Below are positions 18,859 through 29,628 of a stretch of DNA of 64,000 bases, piece after piece. The notes under the pieces are model-generated. The model was not told where the DNA came from. It ran no database searches and saw only the letters and a program-made list of their open reading frames with translations. The stretch is taken from positions 1 to 64,000 of the forward strand of contig NZ_JAPZVP010000022.1 in the NCBI RefSeq assembly GCF_027622875.1. The letters are read 5' to 3'. A program made the translations under genes and the position numbers. Position 1 is the stretch's first letter, and each line of letters starts with the position of its first letter. Source of the stretch: Glycomyces luteolus (GTDB taxonomy: Bacteria > Actinomycetota > Actinomycetes > Mycobacteriales > Micromonosporaceae).

Positions 18859-19011
18859 CGTGCCGGCTCGCAGTTGGTTAAGCACGACAAGGACGGCGAC
18901 GTTGCCACCTGCCCGGTCAGCGGCGCGACCGGCACCCGCGACCTGTACCTGAATTTCACCGGGGGCAGCGGTTTCCTGTTCAATGTGGACTGGTGGCAGT
19001 TCGCGGTGTAG
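18859..19011 (+). pseudogene. C-terminal remnant of a CBM6 carbohydrate-binding module
   Basis: Directly after the esterase stop, another frame reads ATCPVSGATGTRDLYLNF and then TGGSGFLFNVDWWQFAV before a stop. This is the unmistakable last third of a family 6 carbohydrate-binding module, including its ligand-site WW. No start or upstream part of the module exists here. It is either the scar of a deleted glycoside hydrolase or a lost third module of the esterase. The terminator that follows may originally have belonged to that gene. Confidence 0.72.
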
Positions 19012-19020
19012 CGCGAGAGC

Positions 19021-19048
19021 AACGGGCCTCCCACAAGGGAGGCCCGTT
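19021..19048 (+). terminator. Strong hairpin terminator
   Basis: AACGGGCCTCCC (19021-19032) and its exact complement (19037-19048) flank a four-base ACAA loop, followed by a short T-containing tail. It ends transcription of the esterase and the CBM6 remnant. The DNA from 19049 to about 19245 shows no gene. Confidence 0.8.
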
Positions 19049-19245
19049 CATTCATGCACGGCGGTGAGGGTGCGCCGGCGGGTAAGACTCCGCTCGTTAG
19101 ACCAAGGACCAGTTCTGCTCGACGAGCCGTTGCAGGTCGCCAGGACTGGACTGACCTCGATGCCGCAGAGGCCGACCAATTCTCGGGACAACCTTGAGGA
19201 CCACCAGCGCGATGTTGGCTAAGGATTGATTGCCCAGAGGGCTTC

Positions 19246-19328
19246 TCGCCCGCAATTACCCTTGGAACGGCAAAAATCGGTCATCAACCTGATGACCGCT
19301 CTTCTAGTCAATATCCGATTCTGTGGAG
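19246..19328. repeat. Copy A of the tRNA-Ala-flanking repeat
   Basis: About 80 bases match, imperfectly, the DNA just downstream of tRNA-Ala (26606-26688). The match includes a hairpin (CGGTCATCA at 19278-19286 and TGATGACCG at 19290-19298) and the block TCAATATCCGATTCTGTGGAG. It stops at GTGGAG, of which TGGAG equals the last five bases of the tRNA. From there the sequence switches to a copy of the recombinase-remnant segment. Confidence 0.65.
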
Positions 19329-19605
19329 GTACTGAACGCTTATCCGCACGCATTTTCGCTGGTCAAAGCGTTGCGGTCTGACCTGGCGAACCATGCGAAA
19401 CCCGACGCCCGGAAGTACTACGAGGCCATGTCCTCCGGCGACATCCCGACCGCTACCGGCCTGTTCGCCGCCGACATCAAGTGGCACCAGCCCGGCGGCC
19501 ACCGCTTCGCCGGACTCAAGGACGGCGCCGTGGCCGTCGGCGAGATGATCGGCGCCCAGATGGCCCTCACCGGCGGGACCTTCGGGCTGAAGTTCACCGG
19601 GAACT
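19323..19605 (+). pseudogene. Chimeric fragment: recombinase-like start joined to a SnoaL-like domain
   Basis: The first 30 codons (VLNAYPHAF, VKALRSDLA, HAKPD) are a near copy of the start of the remnant at 24475. From codon 30 the frame becomes KYYEAMSSGDIPTATGLFAADIKW and HQPGGHRFAGLKDGAVAVGEM, the first half of a SnoaL/NTF2-like domain (whole domain about 130 aa). The domain breaks off near GLKFTGNW, where an inverted HxlR fragment begins. No functional product is expected. Confidence 0.6.
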
Positions 19606-19770
19606 GGCGCAGCCGCCGCGTGAGTGTGTGCGGGCTGATGCCCGGCAATGCGGCGCGCAGTTCGGTGAAACGCCTCGGGCCGTTGAGGAGTTCACGCACG
19701 ATGAGCGTCGCCCAAGGGCCTTCGAGCAGGGTCAGGAACCGGGCGACACCGCATTCGGTTCGTCCACCTG
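19606..19770 (-). pseudogene. N-terminal fragment of an HxlR-family regulator
   Basis: On the minus strand the DNA reads CGVARFLTLLEGPWATLIVR, ELLNGPRRFTELRAALPGIS and PHTLTRRLRQF, which is the first half of the HxlR winged-helix domain. The chain then runs into inverted SnoaL sequence, and no proper start codon precedes it. It abuts the SDR remnant on the other side, so the original divergent promoter region has been deleted. Confidence 0.62.
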
Positions 19771-20397
19771 CCGGTCGCCGACCAGCCGACCCGTGAGGCA
19801 TACGCCAACATCATCAGCGCGTTGATCGAGTCGCGCCCCGCGCGGGTGGTGTACTCCACCAGCGGCTTTCCCGCAGACGCGGACCCGATGGCGGCCGCGC
19901 TCGGCGAGAGCGGCCTGGCGCACGCGGTGGTCGCACCCCGCTACTACCTGGAGAACCTGCTGCTGCCGGTCGTTCAGGAAGGCATTCGTGCCGAGGGCGT
20001 ACTGCGCTACCCGCTCGCGGACGGCTTCGCCGCCTCGTGGAGCTCGCACCTAGACGTGGCCGACGCGGTTGCGGGGCTGTTCGACCTGCCCGAGGTGACC
20101 GGTGTCGTCGAGGTCGGCCAGTACCCGGCCGTCACCGGCAAGGACCTTGCTGCGGGCTTCGCCGCCGCCTGCGGCCGCGAGGTCGTCTACGAGCCGATCA
20201 CGCCGGCGAGGTTCGGTGACCTCCTGGCTCCGCTCATGGGCACCGAGGCCGCTGCTGTGGTCCGCAGCGGCTACGAGAGCGTCGCAGCACTCCCACATAA
20301 CGCGATCGGCGAGGAGTGCTCGGCGCAGCAGCTCCTGGGCCTCACCCCGCGCACCACGCCCCAGTGGCTGACCGATCTCGGCATGGCCGGGCACTGA
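19742..20397 (+). pseudogene. N-terminally truncated NmrA/SDR-family oxidoreductase
   Basis: From IRFVHLPVADQP the frame is open to the TGA at 20395. It shows the second half of an NmrA-like atypical SDR: ARVVYSTSGFPADAD, APRYYLENLLLPVVQEG, SSHLDVADAVAGLFD and a C-terminal HNAIGEECSAQQLLGL. The Rossmann start (TGATG) is missing and no ATG lies near the junction; a TTG at 19822 could at best make a 191-aa stump. HxlR regulators often lie divergent from such oxidoreductases, so both are probably relics of one locus. Confidence 0.65.
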
Positions 20398-20550
20398 TCG
20401 AGCTCAGTCGGGGCGGCCCGGGCGGGCCGCCCCGCGCCCGCGTTGCCCAGGCCGCAGGATGCGGCCTGGTGCACAGGTCTTCGACGAGGTGCGGGCACAG
20501 CGCCGGTACGATATAGCTGTCCGTGAAGATAATTCCCAGGAAGCGATGTC

Positions 20551-21012
20551 GTGCCTGATCTCAAGTCGTTCTTCCATGAGCTCGTCTACTACCAGGTCGA
20601 GCTGTGGGAGGCCATGGACGCCCTCCTGCAGGAGGAATGCGGACTGCCGCTCACCTGGTTCGAGATCATGGACCTGCTCCAGCGCCGCTCGGCCGCGCGG
20701 GTGCAGGACATCGCTGCGGCCTTCTCCATCTCCGTGGGCGGCACCAGCAAAGTCGTCGACAAGCTCGAAGCGGGCGGCTTGTGCCGCCGCATGCCGAACC
20801 CCGCCGACCGCCGCTCCTCGCTCATCGAACTCACCGACCATGGAAGAGCGAGCCTGGAACGAGCCAACGAGATCTTCAACCGCGAGCTCGCCTCGAGGAT
20901 CGGATCGGTGGCGTCAGAGCAGGACCTCGACCAAATGCTCGCGACCCTCAGCCGGCTTAGGGACGCCGGGCGCGCACTCGGGGCCGACCACATCACCGAA
21001 CGCGCCGCTTGA
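20551..21012 (+). CDS. MarR-family regulator
   Basis: This 153-aa protein has the MarR winged helix: LTWFEIMDLLQRRSAARVQDIAAAF, recognition helix SVGGTSKVVDKLEAGGL, and the wing CRRMPNPADRRSSLIELTDHG with the conserved Asp-Arg-Arg. Long N- and C-terminal helices would form the dimer. The GTG start at 20551 has AGGAAG eight bases upstream. Codon use resembles the chromosome, so unlike its left neighbours this gene looks intact. It converges on the VOC gene. Confidence 0.9.
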   Translation: MPDLKSFFHELVYYQVELWEAMDALLQEECGLPLTWFEIMDLLQRRSAARVQDIAAAFSISVGGTSKVVDKLEAGGLCRRMPNPADRRSSLIELTDHGRASLERANEIFNRELASRIGSVASEQDLDQMLATLSRLRDAGRALGADHITERAA

Positions 21013-21069
21013 ACGCGCAACGGCCCCCGACACCCCACTGGTGCCAGGAGCCGTTCGCCTGCTCGGCGC

Positions 21070-21450
21070 TTACTGCGGGGGCGGGGAGAAGACGCCGAAG
21101 TGGTTGCCCGCGGTGTCGCGCAGTCGGCCGAACGTGATCCCGGAGGCGTCGGTGACCGGCTCCATCGCAACTTCGGCGCCGAGATCCTTGGCCTTGGCGA
21201 CCGCGGCGGCCACGTCCGGGACGAGGATGTAGAAGACCGCGTAGTCGCTGAAGCGACCGCCCGACTCGAAGATGCCACCCGACGACGGCTGACCGGGCGC
21301 GGTGGTGATCTCGTGGTAGTTGACTCCGGGCAGATCCGTGTTGAGCTTGAACTGCCAGCCGAAAAGCTCGCCGTAGAACTCCTTGATCTTGTCGGGCTGA
21401 TCGGTGCCGAACTCGAACCAGCCGACCGAGCCCATGGCAGGTGCACCCAT
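21070..21450 (-). CDS. VOC-superfamily (glyoxalase/bleomycin-resistance fold) protein
   Basis: This 126-aa protein shows GSVGWFEFGTDQPDKIKEFY, GELFGWQFK, then the second unit FYILVPDVAAAVAKAKDLGAE and the end LRDTAGNHFGVFSPPP. It is the CFP30/lactoylglutathione-lyase-like VOC type common in actinobacteria. AAGGAGGAAG precedes the ATG at 21450. It is divergent from the UvrA paralogue, about 150 bp apart. The substrate is unknown. Confidence 0.87.
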   Translation of the reverse strand: MGAPAMGSVGWFEFGTDQPDKIKEFYGELFGWQFKLNTDLPGVNYHEITTAPGQPSSGGIFESGGRFSDYAVFYILVPDVAAAVAKAKDLGAEVAMEPVTDASGITFGRLRDTAGNHFGVFSPPPQ

Positions 21451-21603
21451 GACGCTTCCTCCTTCTCGCGATCCGTCGGACCGCGGACGCGGCCCGACTG
21501 CGTGAGCCTAACCCAAGTGCATTCCAAGGAATATACTTCTGTGGAATACTTCTCATCATGGGGTAGGGCCGCTGCGATGGCGCCCGAACGTGGAGAGCAT
21601 GGC

Positions 21604-24177
<2,574 letters not shown>

Positions 24178-24474
24178 CCTTATGGCAGTACTCCTGGCCC
24201 GCGCGGGTGGCACAACGGATAGCGGCGCATTCGGGCCGATGCGAACGTGTCAGCCGGCAGGGCGCACGTCAGGTGCGGGCGACCGGTGAGCGGGTGAGGG
24301 CGATCGTCGAGCGCGGTCCGAAGGCCTTGCTCACCGTTTCGGGCGCCAGTGCACGTTCGGGCTCGCCGGAGGCACTGCGACGCAGAAAACGGGAAGCCGT
24401 CCTGTGCGGATAAGGCCATTCACCTGTTCACGATCCGAACTTGTTTCACCTGCTCAGGGCGGGTGTCTTGCGAA
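24178..24474. other. 297-bp region without recognisable gene
   Basis: I see no conserved protein, RNA or regulatory motif between the UvrA paralogue and the recombinase remnant. Reading frames in both directions are short and arginine- or serine-rich, as expected for noncoding high-GC DNA. Confidence 0.5.
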
Positions 24475-24783
24475 ATGGTGGAGGTACTGAACGCTTATCC
24501 GCACGCGTTCCCGGAGGTCAAAGCGTTGCGATCCGACCTGGCGAAGCATGCGAAACCCGACACGAAAAGCCAGGAACGCAGTCCAGGCCTGACATCTCCT
24601 GTGCGGACGGCACCGCGTCCGCTCCGCAAACGACTGGCCCCGAAGGACCGCCGACGACTCATCGAAGACTACCTCGCGGGAGCGTTGCAGAGGGACCTCG
24701 CCAGGCGGTACGCCATCGGACTCTCCAGCGTCAAGACCATCCTCCGCGACGCCGGAGCACGGAAATACGCAGCACGCTCGTAA
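24475..24783 (+). pseudogene. Recombinase/invertase C-terminal helix-turn-helix remnant
   Basis: The 102-codon frame begins MVEVLNAYPHAFPEVKALRS, shared with the fragment at 19323. Its second half reads RPLRKRLAPKDRRRLIEDYL and AGALQRDLARRYAIGLSSVKT ending near LRDAGA, a resolvase-type helix-turn-helix as found at the C-terminus of serine recombinases and in transposases. The catalytic domain is absent. It could in principle make a small DNA-binding protein, but the junction within the frame suggests a relic. Confidence 0.55.
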
Positions 24784-25240
24784 CCAAAACCGCACTCGAC
24801 ACCGGCTTCGTCCAGAGCCGGGTGTGGAGGGCCGCGTCCCTCCACACCCGGGCGGCTGTAAGGGCGATCTACAGGACCCGTTTTACGGCCTGGTCGCAGG
24901 CCACCGGTGGTCGAGCGGGGACCGTGCAGCGGAGAAGGCGCAGTAGTGCGCGCTGAACCTGCCTCGCTTGGCGGCGCGGCGGCTGCCTATGCCGTCGATC
25001 CTCTGGCGGACGCCGTCGCAGCGTATGAACAACGAGGCTGGTGATCGAGTGCTTGATCTGCCTGCACCGGGTTGATAGGCTCCGGCTGACGGCGCCGACC
25101 GGACGCCGAGCCGTGGAACGTCCGCCCCAGCCGGAGTTCCATTGGCGAAGGGGAAGTCGCCCTCATGGTCCTTGAACGTCACAGGTCATCTCTGCACACC
25201 GCGCCGCTGGGGGACGAGGGTGTCACGAGGAGGCTTGCCC
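24784..25240. other. 457-bp region without recognisable gene
   Basis: Apart from the strong hairpin at 24828-24861 and the GAGGAGG ribosome site of the next gene, I see no feature. Frames through this stretch do not resemble known proteins. Confidence 0.5.
24828..24861. terminator. Perfect 14-bp hairpin
   Basis: CCGGGTGTGGAGGG (24828-24841) and its exact complement (24848-24861) enclose six bases. It lies 45 bases after the recombinase remnant and probably was its terminator. No T tract follows. Confidence 0.65.
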
Positions 25241-26314
25241 ATGACGAAGAACGGCAGTTTCAAGAAGATCGTTCGCCACCACGCGAAGGACACAGGTCAG
25301 CGCTACACCGAAGCGCTGACTGACCTGGAGGGTCTGGGCGGGCGCATGCACCATGAGCCCGCAGGTGAACGCCTGCTCGCCCACCTGCGGGATCGCTACG
25401 ACATCAACCCGGTCGCTGCAACCAAGCTCAGCGTGCACAAGACCTACGTCTTCCGCATCGACCGCAAGGACGGCGACCCGTGGATCGCACGGGCCTTTCC
25501 CCCCGCCCGCCCGCGGCCAGGCGTCGAGGGCGACGCCGCGATCCTGCGGTTCCTGGAGCAACAGGACTACCCCGCGGAGCGCCTGGCGGTCGATGACGCG
25601 GTATCTGACTTCGACGGCAGCACGGTCCTCATCACGCGGTTCGTTGAAGGCGGACCCCTCCCCGACAGCACGGAGAAGTTCGCCCTGATGGGTGACCTGC
25701 TAGGACGGCTGCACGCGCTGCCCCACGACGAGTCCTCGAGCCGACCGGGGGGTGCGAGCGGTGAGGACCCCCGCCGTGAAGGCACCCCGCGTCAGGACCT
25801 GCTCGCCGCCCTGGCGTTCCTTGACGCCGTGGATACCAAAGTGCCGGCCACCGAGCGCGAACGATTCGAGCGACTCAGGGACCAGGTGCGCTCAGCCGAC
25901 GACGGTGAGGGCCTTCCCGAGGCCCTGCTGCACGGCAATCTCCTGCACGCCCCCGATCACGCCATCCTGAGCGAGCAAGGACCGGTCGCGATCAACTGGA
26001 AGGCATCGGGGCGCGGACCACGCCTCGCCGACTTCGCCTACCTGATCTGGGGCACGGGATCATGGAACCCGCGGCGGCCCGACCAGGAACGCATCGACGC
26101 TGCCGTCAACGCTTACCGCCGGCACATCGAGCCGACCGACGACGAACTCGACCGGCTCGAAGCGATCATGTACATCCGGACGCTGTACCTCGCCTGCTTC
26201 GGCTACCGACGCGCGGTCATCAACGGCGCCCAGTTCGACGAATGGTGGCTCATCCGACCGCAGGACTACTTCAGGTCCACCGCCGCAGCAACCCGAGCCG
26301 CGTTCCGTCGGTAA
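25241..26314 (+). CDS. Phosphotransferase (APH)-fold protein lacking catalytic residues
   Basis: This 357-aa protein begins with a short helical region (FKKIVRHHAKDTGQRYTEAL) also seen in other actinobacterial proteins, then an APH-type kinase fold. The N-lobe is at about 45-130 and the late landmark is GRGPRLADFAYLIWG. The expected catalytic loop HxDxxxxN reads HGNLLHAPDH, so the catalytic Asp is Asn and the metal-binding Asn is not in place. The expected IDW metal-binding Asp is also Asn (VAINWKASG). I therefore doubt kinase activity. ATG at 25241 has GAGGAGG. It stands alone beside tRNA-Ala. Confidence 0.82.
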   Translation: MTKNGSFKKIVRHHAKDTGQRYTEALTDLEGLGGRMHHEPAGERLLAHLRDRYDINPVAATKLSVHKTYVFRIDRKDGDPWIARAFPPARPRPGVEGDAAILRFLEQQDYPAERLAVDDAVSDFDGSTVLITRFVEGGPLPDSTEKFALMGDLLGRLHALPHDESSSRPGGASGEDPRREGTPRQDLLAALAFLDAVDTKVPATERERFERLRDQVRSADDGEGLPEALLHGNLLHAPDHAILSEQGPVAINWKASGRGPRLADFAYLIWGTGSWNPRRPDQERIDAAVNAYRRHIEPTDDELDRLEAIMYIRTLYLACFGYRRAVINGAQFDEWWLIRPQDYFRSTAAATRAAFRR

Positions 26315-26634
26315 GCCGCCGAGATGCGAGGCCAGAACATTGAGGAGTTGAGAGCGCCAGATCGTTGATACACCAATGCATCTCGTGATCAAGCGGTCCC
26401 GAGACCGTCACAAAACCTGACGCAGAACCGACATGCACGCGAGAAGCCAACCCCCGCATGCACCACCTGCTCCACATCGACTCTTACGATGTCGCCGAAG
26501 ACCGGACAGTCCATGTCCACGCGAACTGGCTCTCCAGTCCGACTGCAGCGCAAGAGGATCAGGGCCCCTATCTCAGTACGGCCTGAGGATCGTGTGGCGA
26601 CCTTATCGCCCACAAACACCGTTGGAACAGCAAA
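26315..26634. other. 320-bp region between the APH-like gene and tRNA-Ala
   Basis: No gene is recognisable. Short frames exist on both strands but lack family similarity and ribosome sites. The right end carries the tRNA-flanking repeat. Confidence 0.5.
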
Positions 26635-26688
26635 GAGCGGTCATCAGCATGATGACCGCTCATATACTCAATGTCCGATTCAGTGGAG
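26606..26688. repeat. Copy B of the tRNA-Ala-flanking repeat (at the tRNA)
   Basis: This is the copy attached to the intact tRNA. It runs from about TTATCGCCCACAA through the terminator hairpin to the last five bases of tRNA-Ala. Copies at 19246-19328 and, in part, 4690-4725 match it. Confidence 0.65.
26635..26661 (-). terminator. Terminator of tRNA-Ala
   Basis: GAGCGGTCATCA (26635-26646) and its exact complement (26650-26661) flank a three-base loop. Read on the minus strand it is followed by TTTGCTGTT. It begins 23 bases downstream of the tRNA 3' end. Confidence 0.8.
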
Positions 26689-26756
26689 CTTAGGGGATTC
26701 GAACCCCTGACCTTTTCCATGCCATGGAAACGCGCTACCAACTGCGCCAAAGCCCC
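26684..26756 (-). tRNA. tRNA-Ala (anticodon GGC)
   Basis: The minus strand gives a complete 73-base cloverleaf: acceptor GGGGCTT/AAGCTCC, D arm GCGC-AGTTGGTA-GCGC, anticodon stem TTTCC/GGAAA with loop ATGGCAT, T arm AGGGG-TTCGAAT-CCCCT and discriminator A. All stems pair, the acceptor stem with a G-T wobble and one weak pair. The loop places GGC as anticodon. CCA is not encoded. The 3' end is the edge of the repeat that marks the accessory region. Confidence 0.95.
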
Positions 26757-26919
26757 TTGATTGGCGTTCCAGAGGCCTAGACCTTGGAACCGGGACTAGT
26801 TTACACAGTGTTCGGGGGCCGCCCCAGGGAGGGGCTGGAGACGGCGGTCACGTTGGTGAGCTGGGGGTTTGCGGTGCTGGTGGGGTCGGTCGGGCGGCGT
26901 GCTTCCGTGGCGTCGAAAA

Positions 26920-26946
26920 GGCCCCTCGCGCCGAGCGCGAGGGGCC
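26920..26946 (-). terminator. Intrinsic terminator of the amidase-fold gene
   Basis: GGCCCCTCGCGC (26920-26931) and its exact complement (26935-26946) enclose CGA. On the minus strand TTTTCG follows directly. It starts 14 bases after the stop codon at 26960. Confidence 0.88.
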
Positions 26947-26959
26947 CTGAAGGTCTCCG

Positions 26960-28327
26960 TCAGTCCCAGCTGAGTCCGGGCGCGTAGCGGCGGGGACGGA
27001 GTTTGGCGATCAGCTGGGCCGCGACGTCGAAGAGGCGGCCGGTGGAGCCGGGCGGGCCGACGAGCTGGACCGTGGCCGGAGCGCCGTCGCTGCGCATCCC
27101 GACCGGGACGACCAGGGCCGGGAGGCCGGCGAGGCCGAACGGGGCGGTGAACGCTGCGGCGCTGGCGAGGTGGGTCACGTTGGCGCGCAGGGTTTCCGTG
27201 GACCACTCCTTGGCCGCCGGAGGCGCCGCGGGGAGGCCCGGGGTGATGAGCAGGTCGTAGTCCTCGAGGTCGAACCAGTCCTCGAGGTGGCGGCGGACGC
27301 GGTTGCCGTCGCCGAGGACGCCGCCGAACAGGCCCCGCAGGTAGGTCCTCTCGCCGACGGACACGAGCCGCCGGGTGCGCCGCTGCAGCCCGTCAGGGCC
27401 GCATTTGAGGCTGCGCAGGTACGCCGCGCAGGTCCAGGCCCCGGAGGAGGCCGGGGTCAGGCGGGCGCCGAAGCGGGGCTTGGCGCGGAACGTGTCGTGG
27501 CCGAGGTCGGTGAGGGATCGCACGGCTTTGAGGAGCCATTTGGTGGCGTCGTCGTCGACGCGCGCCGGGAGGGGCGCGACGTTGGTGGCCGCGATCCGCA
27601 GTCGCCCGGGGTCGCCGGTCGAGCGCGGGTGGCGGTGCGTGAGCGCCGCGTACGCGAGCGCGGCGTCCTCGACGGTGGTCGCCATGACCCCCGTGTGGGC
27701 GCCGAGCCAGTGCTCAGGGTCGGTGTTGATGTCGGCGGGAACATGCTCGGGGCTGTAGGCGACGATGCCGCACGCGGCGGCCGCGGTGCGCACGCCGCCG
27801 GCCGAGCCGGGCCCGTCGAGGCCGATGCCGATGGGCGCGGCCCCGGTGGCGACCGCGAGCGCGGTGCCGCCGCTGGGGCCGCCGACGCCGCGGTCGGGGC
27901 GCCACGGGTTGGCCGGGACGTTCCCGTCGTCGTCGGTGGCGGGCCAGAGCCCGAGCTCGGAGGAGCGCCCGAAGGCGACGACCACGGCGCCGGCGCCGCG
28001 GATGCGCTGCACCGCTTGGTGGTCGGTGTCCGCGATCGGCAGGACGGCGGCGTTGGAGCCGAGCCGGGGCGCGTGCCCGGTGACGGCGAGCTGCTCGCAT
28101 ACGGCCACGGGCACGCCCGCGGCGGGCAGGGAGTCGCGGTTGTCGATCTCGTCGACGGCCGCGGCCTCGGCGAGGGATTCGATCTTCCGGACGCTGGTGA
28201 GGGCGCCTTCGGCCTCGCGGTGGTCCTCGATACGGCGGAGGTGGTGGTCGACGACGATCGCGGCGTCGGCGTCGCCGCGCCGGACCGCCTTGGCTATCTG
28301 CTGCGCGGTGGTTCCCGACCAGCTCAC
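26960..28327 (-). CDS. Amidase-signature-fold protein without the catalytic lysine
   Basis: This 455-aa protein follows the amidase signature family from end to end. In the family the Lys of the Ser-cisSer-Lys triad lies in GxPVAVKD; here the protein reads GVPVAVCEQLAV, with Cys instead. The Gly/Ser loop reads GGPSGGTALAVATGA, and the nucleophile region GLDGPGSAGGVR keeps a Ser but has a three-residue insertion before ACG. The C-terminal part LLITPGLPAAPP is typical. The GTG at 28327 has AAGGA upstream. Amide hydrolysis is doubtful; a binding role is possible. It may be co-transcribed with the upstream PLP enzyme, 63 bp away. Confidence 0.82.
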   Translation of the reverse strand: MSWSGTTAQQIAKAVRRGDADAAIVVDHHLRRIEDHREAEGALTSVRKIESLAEAAAVDEIDNRDSLPAAGVPVAVCEQLAVTGHAPRLGSNAAVLPIADTDHQAVQRIRGAGAVVVAFGRSSELGLWPATDDDGNVPANPWRPDRGVGGPSGGTALAVATGAAPIGIGLDGPGSAGGVRTAAAACGIVAYSPEHVPADINTDPEHWLGAHTGVMATTVEDAALAYAALTHRHPRSTGDPGRLRIAATNVAPLPARVDDDATKWLLKAVRSLTDLGHDTFRAKPRFGARLTPASSGAWTCAAYLRSLKCGPDGLQRRTRRLVSVGERTYLRGLFGGVLGDGNRVRRHLEDWFDLEDYDLLITPGLPAAPPAAKEWSTETLRANVTHLASAAAFTAPFGLAGLPALVVPVGMRSDGAPATVQLVGPPGSTGRLFDVAAQLIAKLRPRRYAPGLSWD

Positions 28328-28390
28328 TGCACGTCCTTCTTTCTCACGGGGGCTGCGCTTCTCAGGCGGCACAGCGAGGTGCCGGTCCGT

Positions 28391-29536
28391 CTATCCCAGG
28401 GCCTGGCGCAGGTCGGCCAGGAGGTCGTCCGCGTCCTCGATGCCGACGGACAGGCGCACGAGGTCCGCGGGGACCTCGAGGGCGCTGCCTGCGGCGGAGG
28501 CGTGGGTCATGCGGCCGGGGTGCTCGATGAGGGATTCGACGCCGCCGAGCGATTCGCCGAGCGTGAACACCTCGGTACGGGCGCAGAGGTCGACCGCCGC
28601 CTGCTCGCCGTCCTTGTGGCGGAAGGAGATCATGCCGCCGTAGCGCTTCATCTGCTTGCCCGCCACGTCGTGTCCGGGGTGGGTGGAGAGGCCGGGGTAG
28701 CGGACCTCGGCGACCTTGGCGTGCCCGGCGAGGAACTCGGCGAGGACTTCGGCGTTGTCGCAGTGGCGGTCCATGCGCACCCCGAGGGTCTTGATGCCGC
28801 GCAGGGTGAGGAAGGCGTCGAAGGGTCCGGCGACACCGCCCATCGAGTTGTGGTGGAACGCGATGGCGTCGCCGATCTCGCCGTCCTGCACGACGATCGC
28901 GCCGCCGACGACGTCGGAGTGGCCGCCGATGTACTTGGTCGTGGAGTGCACGACGAGGTCGGCGCCGAGCGCGAGGGGCTGCTGCAGGTAGGGGCTGGCG
29001 AAGGTGTTGTCGACGACGACGAGGGCGCCGCTGCGGTGGGCGAGGTCGGCGAGCTGCTCGATGTCGGCGATGTTGAGGAGCGGGTTGGTGGGCGTCTCGA
29101 TCCACACCATCTTGGTGCGTGCGTTCATGGCCGCGGCGACGGCGGCGACGTCGGTGATGGGGGCGGCGGTGTACTCGACGCCCCAGCGGGTCGCGACCTT
29201 GTCGAAGAGGCGGAACGTGCCGCCGTAGGCGTCGTCGGGGATGACGACGTGGTCGCCGGGGGCGAGGAGGGCCCTCAGGATGGTGTCCTCGGCGGCGAGG
29301 CCGGACGCGAACGCGAAGCCGCGGGTGCCGCCTTCGATCGACGCGAGGCAGGTCTCGAGGGCGGTGCGGGTCGGGTTGCCCGATCGGGAGTACTCGTAGC
29401 CGCCGCGGAGTCCGCCGACGCCGTCCTGCTTGTAAGTGGAGGTGGCGTAGATGGGCGGGACGACCGCGCCGGTGAGCGGGTCGGGCTCCTGCCCGGCGTG
29501 GATGGCTCGTGTGGAAAACCCGTGACCCTCATGCAT
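28391..29536 (-). CDS. metB: Cystathionine gamma-synthase family PLP enzyme
   Basis: This 381-aa protein is a Cys/Met-metabolism PLP enzyme of normal length. Landmarks are FSTRAIHAGQEPDPLTGAVV, PPIYATSTYKQDG, YEYSRSGNPTR, FASGLAAEDTI, VVDNTFASP, the PLP lysine in HSTTKYIGGHSDVVGG (about 199) and LGESLGGVESLIEHP near the end. The latter and the THASAA segment fit cystathionine gamma-synthase or gamma-lyase; sequence alone does not separate these well. It would join cysteine with activated homoserine. A cystathionine beta-synthase lies at 51.8 kb, so both directions of transsulfuration may exist. Confidence 0.88.
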   Translation of the reverse strand: MHEGHGFSTRAIHAGQEPDPLTGAVVPPIYATSTYKQDGVGGLRGGYEYSRSGNPTRTALETCLASIEGGTRGFAFASGLAAEDTILRALLAPGDHVVIPDDAYGGTFRLFDKVATRWGVEYTAAPITDVAAVAAAMNARTKMVWIETPTNPLLNIADIEQLADLAHRSGALVVVDNTFASPYLQQPLALGADLVVHSTTKYIGGHSDVVGGAIVVQDGEIGDAIAFHHNSMGGVAGPFDAFLTLRGIKTLGVRMDRHCDNAEVLAEFLAGHAKVAEVRYPGLSTHPGHDVAGKQMKRYGGMISFRHKDGEQAAVDLCARTEVFTLGESLGGVESLIEHPGRMTHASAAGSALEVPADLVRLSVGIEDADDLLADLRQALG

Positions 29537-29628
29537 GTCCCTACGCTAACCGACGCGAGTACCACTGCCTATGGATAGGCACGCTATCGTGCAGACAACA
29601 CTTTCCCACTTCAGTTAAGGGGCGCCTC

